Positions 1-11,565 of a stretch of 64,000 nt of DNA are shown piece by piece. Each line of letters begins with the position of its first letter. Within the stretch, counting starts at the first letter, position 1. The notes beneath the pieces are model-generated. The model saw nothing but the letters and a program-made list of their open reading frames with translations, searched no databases and was not told where the DNA came from. The DNA comes from Euwallacea fornicatus (taxonomy: Eukaryota > Arthropoda > Insecta > Coleoptera > Curculionidae): contig NC_089561.1 in the NCBI RefSeq assembly GCF_040115645.1, positions 1,116,001-1,180,000 of the forward strand, written 5' to 3'. The position numbers and the translations under genes are program-made.

Positions 1-470
1 CGTGGTCTTGATTTTTGGGCATTTTTGGCACGATATTCGCTCAATTGGGCTGTTCCTTCCGGGTCATACGCACAGATCCTAAATCTCATCTCCCGTAATA
101 ACGCGTGACATGGCGTCCTGACAGTCAGAAATCGTTGTTTGACAGATTACAAAGCGACGTTTTTTTTTCTCAAAAAATTGAGTGTTTTTTGAATTTGACG
201 CGTTTGAGGCACAAAACATCTTTTAGAAGGGTCAGGGTTGATTCCAAATGAAACGCCCATAGCTCCAGCAAGGTTTTTAGTTTCTGTCAATTCACGCATC
301 AAATCTTCGATTGCCTTATGGTGGCTTTTGTTAATGGTTCGTTTTGAACTTCTTCTGGGTCCTCTTTACAGCTTCTGTACCACTCGGGACCATTTTTTTG
401 CGGCATGGCCGCATCACCGAAGACCGTCTGTGGCGTCCTCAACGTGTCCGCGACAGAATATTCATCCCTC
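1..470 (-). pseudogene. mariner-type transposase fragment, cut by the window edge
   Basis: Read on the minus strand, this stretch gives broken pieces of a mariner (IS630/Tc1/mariner superfamily) transposase. Around 230-300 the reading is MGVSFGIN, which resembles the helix-turn-helix region of the family. Near 92-110 it reads RVITGDE, the block that carries the first catalytic aspartate. At 1-73 it reads YDPEGTAQLSEYRAKNA, typical of the segment that follows. The pieces lie in different frames with stops between them, so it is dead. The C-terminal half would lie before base 1. The family assignment rests on motif recognition. No terminal inverted repeat was found in the window. Confidence 0.7.
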
Positions 471-899
471 AAAGTTTAATGCAAATTCTTTGCTCAACAA
501 AATCAGACGTAGTGAAAATCGAAAAAGTCACTTTTATATGTCTACAAAAACACGTGTAGCTCTGCAACAATTAAATATGTTTACACGAAACTTTTCATAG
601 ATGTCGCAGACAGTGTTACCAACCTACAAACAAAACGATTTCATGGTTTTATAGTACCCGCGAAGTTTAAATGAAAAGTTCACATTATTTTTTGATCACA
701 GTAGTTTGAGATAATTTTACCGGTAGTCCCCTCAACTTCATTAAGAGAAATCTAGATACTTGGAGAGAGCTCTGCATCAGCGATATATCACATCGTTTAT
801 GTTATTACTTTACAAGGAAGATGGGCATTTGCTCCTTACAAATGTAATTCATTCTTAATGAAACACCAAGGAAGTCAAATAATAGTCAGTCAAATCGGG
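471..899. other. no recognisable gene
   Basis: AT-rich filler between two transposon remnants. I see no open frame with a known motif, no splice-site pair and no clear repeat. Confidence 0.4.
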
Positions 900-1110
900 T
901 TCTTCTACTAGTGGTAACGGTGCTTCGAACTCTGTCACGCGAACACCATCGTCACACCACTTCGTCTGCTACAATTTCTGCATGAATGTCTTGAATTGAA
1001 GTTCCCATCCATCTTGTGAATCCATCGATTATTGTCCCTAAGTATCGACGTCACCATTGAAAGATGGTAATGGTAGAGCTATACGCTGGATTAAATCCTC
1101 AAATCGGCTT
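900..1110 (-). pseudogene. Ty3/gypsy integrase core fragment
   Basis: The minus-strand translation gives pieces such as RFEDLIQRIALPLPSFNG (about 1,106-1,053), then YLGTIIDGFTRW (about 1,040-1,003), then DIHAEIVADEVV. This is the order seen at the start of the gypsy integrase catalytic core, where the family usually has a hydrophobic YLLTIIDRFTRW-like strand with the first catalytic Asp. Frameshifts and stops separate the pieces. The element lies in the same orientation as the protease and reverse transcriptase remnant at 1,230-1,560, so both probably come from one insertion that lost the DNA between them. Confidence 0.65.
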
Positions 1111-1217
1111 AGTGCTTCAAGGTGCTGCATAAGCGGGCTTGATTCCTTTAATGATTGAGGGGGCCTTCGGCTGAAACCATAACCCGAAAAAGGTATTTTT
1201 CTTGCGAAAATGTGCGT

Positions 1218-1560
1218 TTAGCAAAACACTCTTAATTTATTGTCCCGTAGCCGAGTAAACAGAGCACGCAACATGTCTTTATGTTCTTCAGCACATTTGT
1301 GCAAAGTGAGTAAGTCATTCACATCCGCGTGAGCACCGATGATTGATATCTGTACATCTGCGGTGATAAATGGCCAAGGTAATTTGCGTTGAAGGCTGAG
1401 GGAAACGGTTAGAAGAGTCTTTCCATAAGGAAAGATGATTGTATCGCTGGCAGCAAAAAAATGTTGATCTGCAGACTTGGAGATCTCTCCGTCACAGGAA
1501 TGATCGCTCCACCATCGTGGAGCAAACGGTAGATGGTTGGAGAGTCGATCATCGCCGAAC
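1218..1560 (-). pseudogene. Ty3/gypsy protease fused to the tail of reverse transcriptase by deletion
   Basis: An open minus-strand stretch reads KTLLTVSLSLQRKLPWPF then ITADVQISIIGAH (about 1,450-1,340). This matches the second half of a gypsy aspartyl protease, including the late IIGA motif. It runs on directly into NDLLTLHKCAEEHKDMLRAL (about 1,330-1,265), which resembles reverse transcriptase just after its catalytic YxDD box. An intact element has several hundred bases of reverse transcriptase between these two parts, so an internal deletion has joined them in frame. The protease active site (DTGA or DSGA) is not intact upstream. Confidence 0.65.
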
Positions 1561-1603
1561 GCTGGAGGGATTATTAAGAGGGATTGAAAAACCCTTATTT
1601 GGC

Positions 1604-1890
1604 TCAAATCCTCTTGTCATGATAGAAAAATCGAATGAAAATTTTAGGTCGTGCTTGAATGTAAAATATTTAAATCTGACCGTTGAGAGAGAGAATTTCC
1701 TCACTTAACCTGTGAAGGAAATTGCAAGTAAGCTAAGTAATATAGCTCATTTCCCGGTGCTGGATATGAAAGAGGGATATTTCCAGGTGAGGATTGATGA
1801 ACAGAGTGCTAATGTGTGTACGTTTGGCACTCCATTTGGAACATATCAGTTCTTGAGACTTTCATTCGGAATTCCTCCTGATAAGGAAAT
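1604..1890 (+). pseudogene. Ty3/gypsy reverse transcriptase N-terminal fragment, opposite strand
   Basis: The plus strand reads SCLNVKYLNLTVERENF up to a TAA at 1,706-1,708, then in the same frame VKEIASKLSNIAHFPVLDMK, GYFQVRIDEQSANVCTFGTP and FGTYQFLRLSFGI. These are the fingers and first palm motifs of a gypsy reverse transcriptase (LDMKxGYxQVRxD, with the first catalytic Asp, and TPFGxYxFLRxPFG). Homology stops after about 1,890. One in-frame stop and a truncated 3' side make it non-functional. It points away from the protease and integrase pieces at 900-1,560, which implies an inversion or a second copy. Confidence 0.75.
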
Positions 1891-2049
1891 GAACGTCATT
1901 ATCTTTGCTTCCTTGAAATTTCGTTTCTATATTTTCATTGTTCATTAAATGCTGCTGAATGCTGATCGTAAGCCCTTGCCGGCAGCTTTAAAAAGCCATA
2001 CATCCAATATCCGCAAAGTTGCAGTCAATGTTTGTAACATTTTTCAGCG

Positions 2050-2560
2050 TCCATGAATTTTCAAACTGTAAAAATCATGTTTTTTTCTTTAATTTATTAA
2101 CTGCTTTCCATTCCCCTCGCCGAGCGCGATCCCTAATTCCGTAAATCAGCTTTTAAGTCTTTAATTTGGTTGAGAATTCATTGAGCTTTCAGAATTAAAG
2201 AAACTGAGAACTTTATCTGATTTCTCAAAGCATCCGTAAATTTTCAAATTACAGACTTGTAGAAATTGTGATTTTTCCCTTAATTTATCGGCCCCTTTCG
2301 ACCCCTTCCTGGAGAGCGTTTCTGAATTCCGTAAATCAACTTTGAGGTCTTTAATTTAGTTGAGAATTCGTTGAGTTTTAGTGATTTAATTAATAATTGT
2401 GATTAATAATAGAAAATTTCGCCCAATTTTTTCACTGCTTTCCGTGTCCTCAGATCGCGATCGTTAATTCCGTGAAGCAGCTTTGACGTCTTGAATTTTA
2501 TTGCTGATTCGTTAAGCTCAGAAAATTCGGCGATTTATCTGATTTCTCAAAATTTCCCAA
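2050..2560. repeat. diverged tandem repeat, three units of about 140-190 bp
   Basis: The anchor AATTCCGTAAATCA, or a close variant, ends near 2,140, 2,330 and 2,471. Each copy is followed by a related run of CTTT..GTCTTtAATTT..TTGAGAATTC and preceded by a C-rich CCCCT block. The first two units are 190 bp apart. The third is about 50 bp shorter. All are diverged by point changes. It could be a decayed satellite block or the internal repeats of an LTR or UTR of the nearby gypsy remnant. Confidence 0.65.
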
Positions 2561-3347
2561 AATGTCGAATTCGGAATGCCATATTCTTCACCCGTGTAAT
2601 ATTTTGGATTTTTTCATCTCGTCCGAGATGACCGCAAAGGCCTCAAACCTATCTATAAGCCTGCAAAATATTCTTGGGGATGATGTAGGATTCAATGAAA
2701 TCCAGTGTTTTTTTTCGATTCTCAGAGTAATCAAAATTTCATAAAATACAGAGATGGGAAGGGAAATATGTTTACTCATATTTGAGCCCCTTTCCAGTTA
2801 TTGTATGATATGCCCCTATCCTCCTGATTCTTTTGAGTTTTCTGATGTCCTAATTTTAGATAAAAGTAGCCCTCCTCCTCACCCCTAAGACTCATCCCAT
2901 TTTACTTAGACCTTATGATACAGTTTGTCTTGCAGCTGCTCCTGTCCAGTTCTGTTTCGTAGAACTCTTTTATTCTTTCTTTTATTTAACGGGAGTAAGG
3001 TCTCAAGCACCAGGAGGAATTGTTGGACCGGTGGAATTGCACACTATTCTCAGTTAACACTAATTGAGATTGATATTGACCGTTTACTAAGAAGTGCAAC
3101 AGAGAATTCGCTTGGTTGGTAGTTTGTTTCCAGAAATGAGGCCTGACTTGGTGATTTTCTCTATTCGTAAGGCAGTTTTGACATTCTTTAATTTACGTTT
3201 TGGAGGCTTTGGAAATGGCCCAATTGTGAATTCTTGGCATAAGTAAAAGCGCAATTTTATGCCTGCGATAAAATCGTTGAAAAGTGAACAATTCGTGTCA
3301 AGGTATAGAACATAAGTAGAACTCTGTTATTTTACGTCCCCATTTTC
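2561..3347. other. non-coding, nothing recognised
   Basis: I find no open frame with a recognisable domain, no transposase motif and no tandem repeat in this stretch. Confidence 0.4.
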
Positions 3348-3956
3348 TTGCAATATGGCGGGTTCAACGCTTTTGGGCAAATTTTCGCCCTCTTCAAGGC
3401 TTCGGACAAGCCTTCTTTTTCTGTGCTACGCACATCAACTCAGTTATCAATTTCGGCCGTTTTCGATTCCGCAAATAAACTATTTCCAATAACTTTTCCG
3501 GGGGTTATTTTATCGTCATGGGATTTTGAGGGGTATTATACGAAACCCGCCCCTGTACTCCATCTTTCCGCTTCATACATTATCATCCCTCTTCGTACGT
3601 GGCGAGTATCGGCAACATCGCCCCAGCCAGCCAGCAGCAGCGCGGCCATATCAGTCTTCTTTCACGGTGACAGTTCGTCATTTGTCAATGTCCCTGGCAC
3701 AGTTGGTGTCATGTGGGACAAAACAGCATCGGAAACCATCAGAATGTGTCCTGTTTTTATTTTCCGAGCGGAAGGCCGTTATGATCTAAACGCCAGTCGG
3801 GGGGGGATGGATTTCATACACCACTCTTCGCGGTGGGTTGGGACCGAACAAAAGAGGGATTTTTTAATGCCCGACGCCGTTTTTGTCGTAACTTTGTGTT
3901 TGCATAATGTCGGAGTTATGAAAAGGGTGATTGACAATGACGAATCGGGACGTTGA
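3348..3956 (+). other. unrecognised 202-codon open frame, probably chance
   Basis: This is the longest uninterrupted ATG frame in the window (202 residues). The predicted protein starts MQYGGFNAFGQIFALF and has no signal peptide, repeat, zinc-binding or catalytic motif that I recognise. The local base composition is richer in GC than the flanks, which lengthens chance frames. The DNA includes a CAGCCAGCCAGCAGCAGC stretch and a G-run near 3,800 that look like simple sequence. I do not call it a gene. An unspliced single-exon gene or a translated non-coding RNA cannot be excluded. Confidence 0.15.
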
Positions 3957-6900
3957 AGGTTTATTTTAATTCGTTTTTGCCCTCAAGGGGTGACGTAACA
4001 TTCCCATCACTATCACCGAAAAAAGAAAAAAAAAAGAAAAAAAAAGAAAAAAAATCAATCATCATTGCCGTGTCACCAGCACAATCGAATTCCGGCGCAT
4101 AATCAAATATAACGAAAATAAATGCGGGACCCCCGAAATTTGATGATGATTAATGGACAAAAGACGCTGTTTTGGCAGACTAATGATGGACGGTTGGATA
4201 TCGATTTATTAACTACAAATTGTGCTGTTTGAGACTACAAAGCGCAGTTTAATGGAAAAAGTCGGGAACAGATGTGTTCACGTTTCGGAGCAATTTAATT
4301 GATTTTGGGTAATTTCGGTGATTGATGATGAGGCAGTGTTAAGGATGTTGCTATTAATTAACTATTGAATGCTTGGGTGTGAAGATTCTCGCTTTTAATT
4401 CGGAGATAATGCGTGCCCCGCACTGACATTTTTTGTCGCAAATTTCATCATTTTTTCATTTATTGCGATTTTTGTTTTTGGCAAGTAACGGTTCACACGC
4501 CGATATTTCATTACAGCACATTTCGGCCGTGGGTGAAGCAGCTTAAACCTTGCCGCAGCCAGAGTTCAGAAATCGATCAAAACTAATTTTAGATAAGGTT
4601 TTTAAACGTAGCGATGACTAATCTGAGAAAAAAATCAAAATAGACCTAAATACCATAAACCTTTTTCTACCTGGTGCACTAGGCCAAATCGAACGATCAG
4701 GAAACAAATTCAGTGTGAACTTCACGGGTCAAAGGGATGCCAGTGATAATGGGAGAACTTCGAGTAAGTCTTCATCGGGGAATTGAAGAATTTTACTGAA
4801 ACCCAGAACTTTCGTCCATCAAGGGATTTCGTCCATCAACCCTAAGTTGAGCTGGTACTCCCAGCACCTTCAAAGACGAATCTAGTGCAGAGACATCACG
4901 GTGTTGAACACGTTTCGATCCGTTTTTAATCAACTCGTCGATGTTTACTAGAAGATTCAAATTATTTATAAAACCGAGAGCTTCACAGTCTTAAATTTTT
5001 ATTTGAAAGATTTATGGCCTCTTCTGCTTACTTTATAAGGACTTGATTAATTGCTCTATGTTATATACCAAAAAGGCGCCACGACGTTGAGCTGAACTTG
5101 ATGCCGCGCTGGAATTGTGTCCCTCTCAAACAACAGTTGTTTCCCTAACAAGTGCGGAAAATCGTGCTTTACCGCACGCCGGTACCGGAAAATACCTATG
5201 CAAACAAGATGGGAGATAATGCAAAAGTACCTGAGACGATTTTAATTTAACAAGACAGGTTAAAGATGCCGCCTCTTTCAAGGAAGGAAATTAATGGATC
5301 CTCCAAGACGTCATTGTCATTTCGAGTGTCTCAGATACAGATCTTCCCGTGCAGAATTAATCATGGCGGCTGAACAGCGCCAGGGTGTTTCCGTCTTATT
5401 TTAATTAACTCCTTTCTTCGAGTTAACATCGTAGTTACGTGACAGCACCGAACGAAAGTTTCTAACCCTTTTCTGAGAGTTTGTTTGCTCCGCTTCAGGA
5501 AGTTTCATCATTCTGAACAGTTATGATGGTATCATTATTAGTGCCCTTATTTTAGGGGATTCCGAGCGCCGATGGTAATGGATAAATTTGGATAAGAGAG
5601 TCTTCCAGACTTACCAACGGTTATTAATAAACCTGAGAATACTCCATCATACGCGACACGTCAACATCCACTTATCATTGTTGATTTATTTAACGACACA
5701 ATTAATATTAATAGATAACGTTATGCAATGCATATGAATGGTCTAAATTCGCTTAGACCTCATTACTCAAATCATTAGTAAGCTGAAAGTTGAACCATAA
5801 AACTAGAGAAGTGGTTTACCACATTGGAGATAATCGCCGGCTTACTTAGTAAACCAGACTTGAGTGAAATTACCTTTGAAATTCTTCCAAGAATCCGGAG
5901 CCTGAAAGTAAAATTAATTTTGCTCAATGTACAACAAGCAATTATTGAGAAGAAACATCAACAATTCCATAAAATCGAGGATTTTTCGAAATATAAATGA
6001 ACCCGAGTGTGGTCGTTTTTACCGTCTGAAAATGCTGAAGACACAGGTTGTATGATGTTGCATTAAGAATCATTCAGGCACAGAACACATGCCACATGTG
6101 CTCTTGTAATTCTAATTTTAAAGAAATCCAGATGTTCCGTCTTAAAACTCATTTAGGGGGAAATTGAAGAGCGGTGACCTAGATAATCGAAATGAATGGC
6201 AATTTAACGAAAATTACTCAAATTATCATTAATACTAAAGCAAAAATGTCCCTTTGATATGCTACATGCGCCAACTGCTTGTTGGTTGAATTTATGAATT
6301 TTTAAGTAAAATATTCAGAAAATTTTCATTCACCGAGTAACGGAAAAACTATAGTACTGAGGAAGTTAAGAGCGGTGCACCTATAGGGGCAAGTAGGCCC
6401 CGGGGTCGATCAGGAATTTCACGTACACTGGACCTGATTGCAGTGTTCAACGTGCAGTGTACATCATTTGCGTATCGCAATGATTTGGGACCCAGATTTT
6501 TTTTGTTTTGGGTACAGGTTGCTACTTGAAAATTTTTGCCCGTGCGCTACTGCTTTTACTGTAATTAAACGCACAATTTGTCGAATTATAGCGAACCATT
6601 CCAGCAATCAACTTACAACTTTTGGTGGTGATTTTGGTTCTCACGCGAAAATCGTACTTTGTACGCCCCTGGTGTTACGAAAGAAAAATTCTTGTTTTTC
6701 ATAACACAAAGAACCCTTACGGTGCTTAAGTAAGCCATTGTCGTGTCACAATGTTTTTTGCTCCGGCAGATACTATTTCCTTTCTATGTTCTCACAAGTT
6801 TTACTTGAAAATCGTATTATGGACGCCACCGTATTTAATTTAATGGTTTCATTAAATTAAAAAATTCAAACTTTCAATCGAATTTTCGGTTAATCAGGAA

Positions 6901-8382
6901 CGCTGCAAAATTTCTTTGCAAAATGTTACGAAACCATCAGGTACTTTCAGGATAGGTACTTGTACCCATAAACTGGCAAGAGTAATGCAAATTGAACAGA
7001 AATTTTCGGTTCTATAAATCAAAAAAATTTCAAAAGTCTCTCAAACATACTCGGAAATCGCGAATATTCCGTTCAATCGCTTGAAGCCAAGAAATTTTTC
7101 TGAACAAGAAGATAAAACTGGTTGAAACTGAAGAAAAGCTACACATGTTTCTGGTTCTTCAAAGCAAGAAGAACCTGTAGTAAATCCTTAAGAAAAATGA
7201 GTCGAAAATGTAGATTATTCCGTTTCCCATTGAATTAGCCGCGAAGTTGCCCAGTATGGAAAGATTACCGGAGCTGCGGCTCTTTAAGGCTATTTTTGCT
7301 CACGGTTTGGCCAAAACGGAAGAAGTTTAACGTAGATTCCCAAAAAAAATCTAACCAAAGTCAAAATCTTCTACAAATTCCATCCTTTCACTAACCACCC
7401 CTACCGCAACACAAGGGAAATCACTTACCTATTATACACCCATGACTTTTCCCATAGGCTATCGAAGTTCACCCATTGCTCTCCATCAACCCAACTGACT
7501 GCTTCGCCGGCCTGCCGCCAGAACCCACGGCGGCGCCACTTACTAGCGCTACTCAGCTCCCAGCACGAAAATAACCCATTAGGATCACACCAATCCGGCA
7601 CTGAATTTCAGGCCAGGGGCGGCGCGAACCGGTTTTGACTAATGTCGGGGCAGTGCCAACTTGACATCCGGTTGACAGTTACTAAGCGGTATAGGAGGAG
7701 CGTGCGTGGGCCGGCCTTAATCGAAATGGCCCCGCACGGGCGCCAAATTTGAAAACGGCCCATTTACGGGTCAATATTCCTGGATATTTGGAGGGTGCAT
7801 CGGAAGGAGGATGGATATGAATTTGAATTCGGCTATAGTTGGGAATAATTGGCATTTTTGAGGAGTACTAAAATGAGGTTGAAGGTCTACGTCGAGATGA
7901 GTAAAACTACACGGTTCGTAGTTTTTTTTTTTTTTCTTAATATTGATCAGTCCATGGAGCTCCAATGTGGATCTTGCACAGAAGCTGTAATTTCTGGAAG
8001 TTGCAATTATACAAAGTTACGACTTCCAGGATGGCCTGGAAGGAGGATTTGCAAATGAAGAAATGTCAATTTTCTGTCGTCTTGATTAAGCAATAATACT
8101 GAGAATGTTATAGCTACCCTGTTTAGCTTTCGAGGTATGATACCCATTTTAGTGACTTAGAAATTTTCCGAGAGCAGCTGCAGGGCACGATTCGTTGATG
8201 TCAGCGAAAAGCGGTACCTACAACTCTTAAAAACTCTGTTAACTCACAGAATTTGGTCCAAATATATAAAAAAGTGTAAGAAAAAAATGTTTAAAAGCAT
8301 CTAAAGGTTGTAAAAATGGGTTTTACACCTATTTTTTTTGCTGTAGTTAAATGTAAAATGTTTCAAGTTACAGAGAACTTTT
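3957..8382. other. long non-coding stretch downstream of Antp
   Basis: No protein-coding gene is visible. Simple sequence is present as an A-rich tract with regular G interruptions at 4,021-4,054. A short motif, GAAAATCGTA followed by a TACGCC-like end, recurs at about 6,645-6,670 and 6,808-6,830, which suggests remnants of one repeat. The direct repeat TTTCGTCCATCAA occurs twice near 4,810-4,840. By position this is expected to be regulatory DNA between Antp and the next anterior Hox gene, but nothing in the sequence proves an enhancer. Confidence 0.4.
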
Positions 8383-8561
8383 GCAGCACTCAGTATGTGC
8401 TAAATCATTGGCGCATCACGGTCTTTTAATCTTTCATAGTCTCTTTCTCTTTCATTAGGTGTGTTTTTGTTGGCTGGCGCTTGTGTGAAAGTTGTGTTTT
8501 GTACGTCTCTGCTTTCACAGCATTCAGTAGATATTAAATCATTGGCGCATCACAGCGTTTT
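8383..8561. repeat. two direct copies of a 45-bp sequence
   Basis: The segments 8,383-8,427 and 8,516-8,561 both contain CA(C/T)TCAGTA then AAATCATTGGCGCATCAC, with small differences before and after. They are 133 bp apart. The second is preceded by GTTTTGTACGTCTCTGC, which resembles the repeat traces at 6.6-6.8 kb. This looks like a decayed dispersed repeat with internal duplication. Confidence 0.55.
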
Positions 8562-11057
8562 GCGCTACAACAATTTCCCACATTTATATCTTCAATTTAG
8601 TGTTTTTTTTTTGTTCGTTCCGTAGGTTCCCTTTTCGCAAGCCTTGACCGTCGATATCTCAAGGATTTATCAAACCGGCGACTTCCAAAAATTCATGAAA
8701 TACTCGTTTCGATGTTCTACGTACTCCACCTGCACAACTCCGACATACGCGGTCACTTTCATAACTATTTTTGTCGACATACGGGATCTAAATAAGTACA
8801 AAACGACACCCTCATAAAACTTTATTGCGAGCCCGGTGTCAAACCAAGCATAACCAATCTGAAAGTGGTGGGTACTTAAGAAGCTTCGCAGCCAACCCAC
8901 CGCCAACCACTTTGGTATTGCTGCTCCTGATGGTATCGATGGGCCGGCCCTTATGTAGAAAGCTCGCTAATTTTCTCCTTTTAAAAGCCTCGAGGTACCT
9001 GAGGAACCTGTTGGTAATTGCGCCTTCGCGAAACCGGACGGTATCTGATGGTTCTTAATCAGCCCTCTTCTTGACGCGAACGGTGATGATAGAAACTCGG
9101 TACTTGGATTCTCCATAGGTGAACCAGTCTTTTGCGGGGGAGCTCGGTAGCTTGATTATTTAAACATATTGCATGATTACGGTCATTTGTGTCCTCTCAT
9201 CAGGCGATAAAAGAGCGCTTCGCCCAACATGGATGAGATTTAAAATAATGATTCCTCGTTTGTTAAAAAAGAAAAAAGCGCTTGACACGACAATTTGGTG
9301 GAGTTGACCGTTTTGAATCGAACACCCCGCATAGAGTCGAATCGGCGACGTGGGGGACTATTCAAGCAATTCATGGGCTTTTATTGGAATTAGCCGTTCT
9401 TAAACACACTGTGTATGCCTAAATCGATGACAAGGGAAAGATAAACGGACAAGCACACTCTAATGAAAATAATATCGTAAGCTAAATCGGGTAACGTGCT
9501 TTATCAAAGAGAGACGACGGGATGAGGTGTTGTGTGCAAGAAGAAGACAGAAAGGCAACTTTATTGATTTATGTGCGCCACCCCGGCATTTTCCATAAAG
9601 CTGTTTGCGGGCCTGACTGGGATCTTTGAAATATATGGCCGAATAAGTGTTTAGTATGAACAGCTGAGTATCAAGTTTTCATTGTGGGTTTATTGAGTCT
9701 CTTTTCGAACGCGACAGCGCTGAGAGGATGAATTATGGAAACGATAAAGACGCGATAAGAAAAAAATTTTAATGCCGGAAAAGAATTGATCCCGGCAATA
9801 AAAGCCGCCGTACTTTTCCAGGGCGCTTCTCTTTTCCACCTCCATGTATATATCCTTTGTATGACGATAATCCCCTGCACTGGAAAACAAAGCAAATTCT
9901 TTTCTAACCAGCTTAGCAGTCCTGGAACAACTACACACATCTCAAAACCACTTGAATCAAAAGTTATGGGCAATAACAAGTGGCCTCTTAACGTAATCTG
10001 GTCGTAAATCACTCAGGGCACAAGCTAGACATCTTCCCTTTCGCTCATCGCCCGCACTGCCCAACGCCACCGACAGAGATGCAACACCGGGGCATACAAA
10101 GAGCATAGAGACGACCGGGCCCGCATTCATAAATCCGCAGATGATGATTTAAGATATTGTATTTTTCGCCATTTAATGGAGTGTTTACAAGGTGTTTTCG
10201 TGTTTTGTTAATGGTTTCGATGACGGGGAGCTTTGCCGCTGATAATGATGATGAGGACGAATCAATTGTGTTTGAATCAACGCCAAAGTTTTGGAGTTGA
10301 GCCTTGAACGTATCGATCAAACTTGCCCTAAAAAAATGTTTTACGAGAAATACATGGAGATCTAATGATGTACAGGCGCTTTGCCACCATCCATCATTAT
10401 GTCATGCCTGCGTCAAGGCGGAGCGCTCTCCGACGCACTAACCAATAATAAACCCATGACTGGGGCCATCTTGGCATTTCCTTGGCCGATGGTTTACCAA
10501 TTTCCACGTTCCCGAAGCGGTTGGAAGAGACTGAAAAAAACTCAGGCACTCACAAGTTATATTAATTATTATTAATAATAATACACGTCCGAGCAATAAA
10601 CAAATTACTACTCCATATTTTACATGCTACACACCGCAATCTGCATGCACCGGCACTCATGGGCACCAATCACGGAAAGGATATCAGCAATTTGAATGTC
10701 TGAAAAAGTTTCTTTTACATGCAATACCCAAGTTTACATATTTCAACTAATTTAGATAATAGACTTGGCATTATTCAAGTCTGACACGAGAATCTTGCCT
10801 TAGTTCGCAATTTAACTCACCAAGCTGTTTTGGTGTGTCGTGGCCGGAAATAAGGTGTCGTCTGCATGCTTTTTCCTTTATTTTTCTTATTTGGGCTTTT
10901 CCCTGCGATATGTGAAATAAAAGCAATAGGTGAAGAGTTGAAGTCGCTGCGAACGAGTGTTTGAACAGTTGTTTCCTGTTCGGGGAGATTAAAGACTGCC
11001 AGTTGCTCCTATAGCTCCCTGCAATTTTTCAGATTTTTCGCCTATTTAAATGGAAGA
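8562..11057. other. non-coding, nothing recognised
   Basis: No recognisable protein motif. The open frames here (up to 113 codons, near 9,671-10,012 on the minus strand) have no family signature and overlap one another in several frames, as chance frames do. A TAAT-rich patch lies at 10,558-10,585. Confidence 0.4.
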
Positions 11058-11565
11058 CATTAGAGACAGCTTTACCTTTGTTTCGGCCTGGAGTTACGAC
11101 GGAGGAGCGGCAGGAGCGCCTAAAAAACAATATCAATAATTAGCAACAGCCGGAAAATTTCCCTTTTATTCTCTTTGAGAATAACGGATTGGCCTAACCG
11201 TGCGAGGAGTCGCGAGAACGTGATATTTCACTCATCTCTGATCTAAGTATCTGCTGGATACACCGGAAAGACTTTTTGCGTTTGCATGGAGTGCCGGAAA
11301 ATCCCTGGAGACGGGAAGAATGGGGGAATCCCATGGGGAACATTAGGAACGGTTTCACCTTTATTTTGATTTGGAGTTAGGACGGTGGCGCGGCAGACAG
11401 ACGTGCCTAAAAAACAATATTAATAATTAGTAACAGTCGGAAAATTCCTTCTGTATTCTCTTTGAGAATAACGTCTCGATCTAGCCGCGATTTTTACTCA
11501 TCGCTGATCTGAGTATCTGCTGGTCCGACTGAAAAGGATTTTACCTTTTGCATGGAGTATCGACG
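11058..11565. repeat. diverged 283-bp tandem duplication with conserved TAATTAG core
   Basis: Unit A begins at 11,058 (CATTAGAGACAG) and unit B at 11,341 (CATTAGGAACGG). Landmarks occur in the same order in both: GGAGTTA, GCCTAAAAAACAATAT then AATAATTAG, CGGAAAATT, TTCTCTTTGAGAATAACG, ACTCATC, CTGATCT, AGTATCTGCTGG, TTTTGCATGGAGT. The units differ by scattered substitutions and small indels, so the duplication is not recent. Neither unit codes for protein. The conserved AATAATTAG is a core that homeodomain proteins can bind. It may be a duplicated regulatory element or a tandem fragment of an old repeat. Confidence 0.8.
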
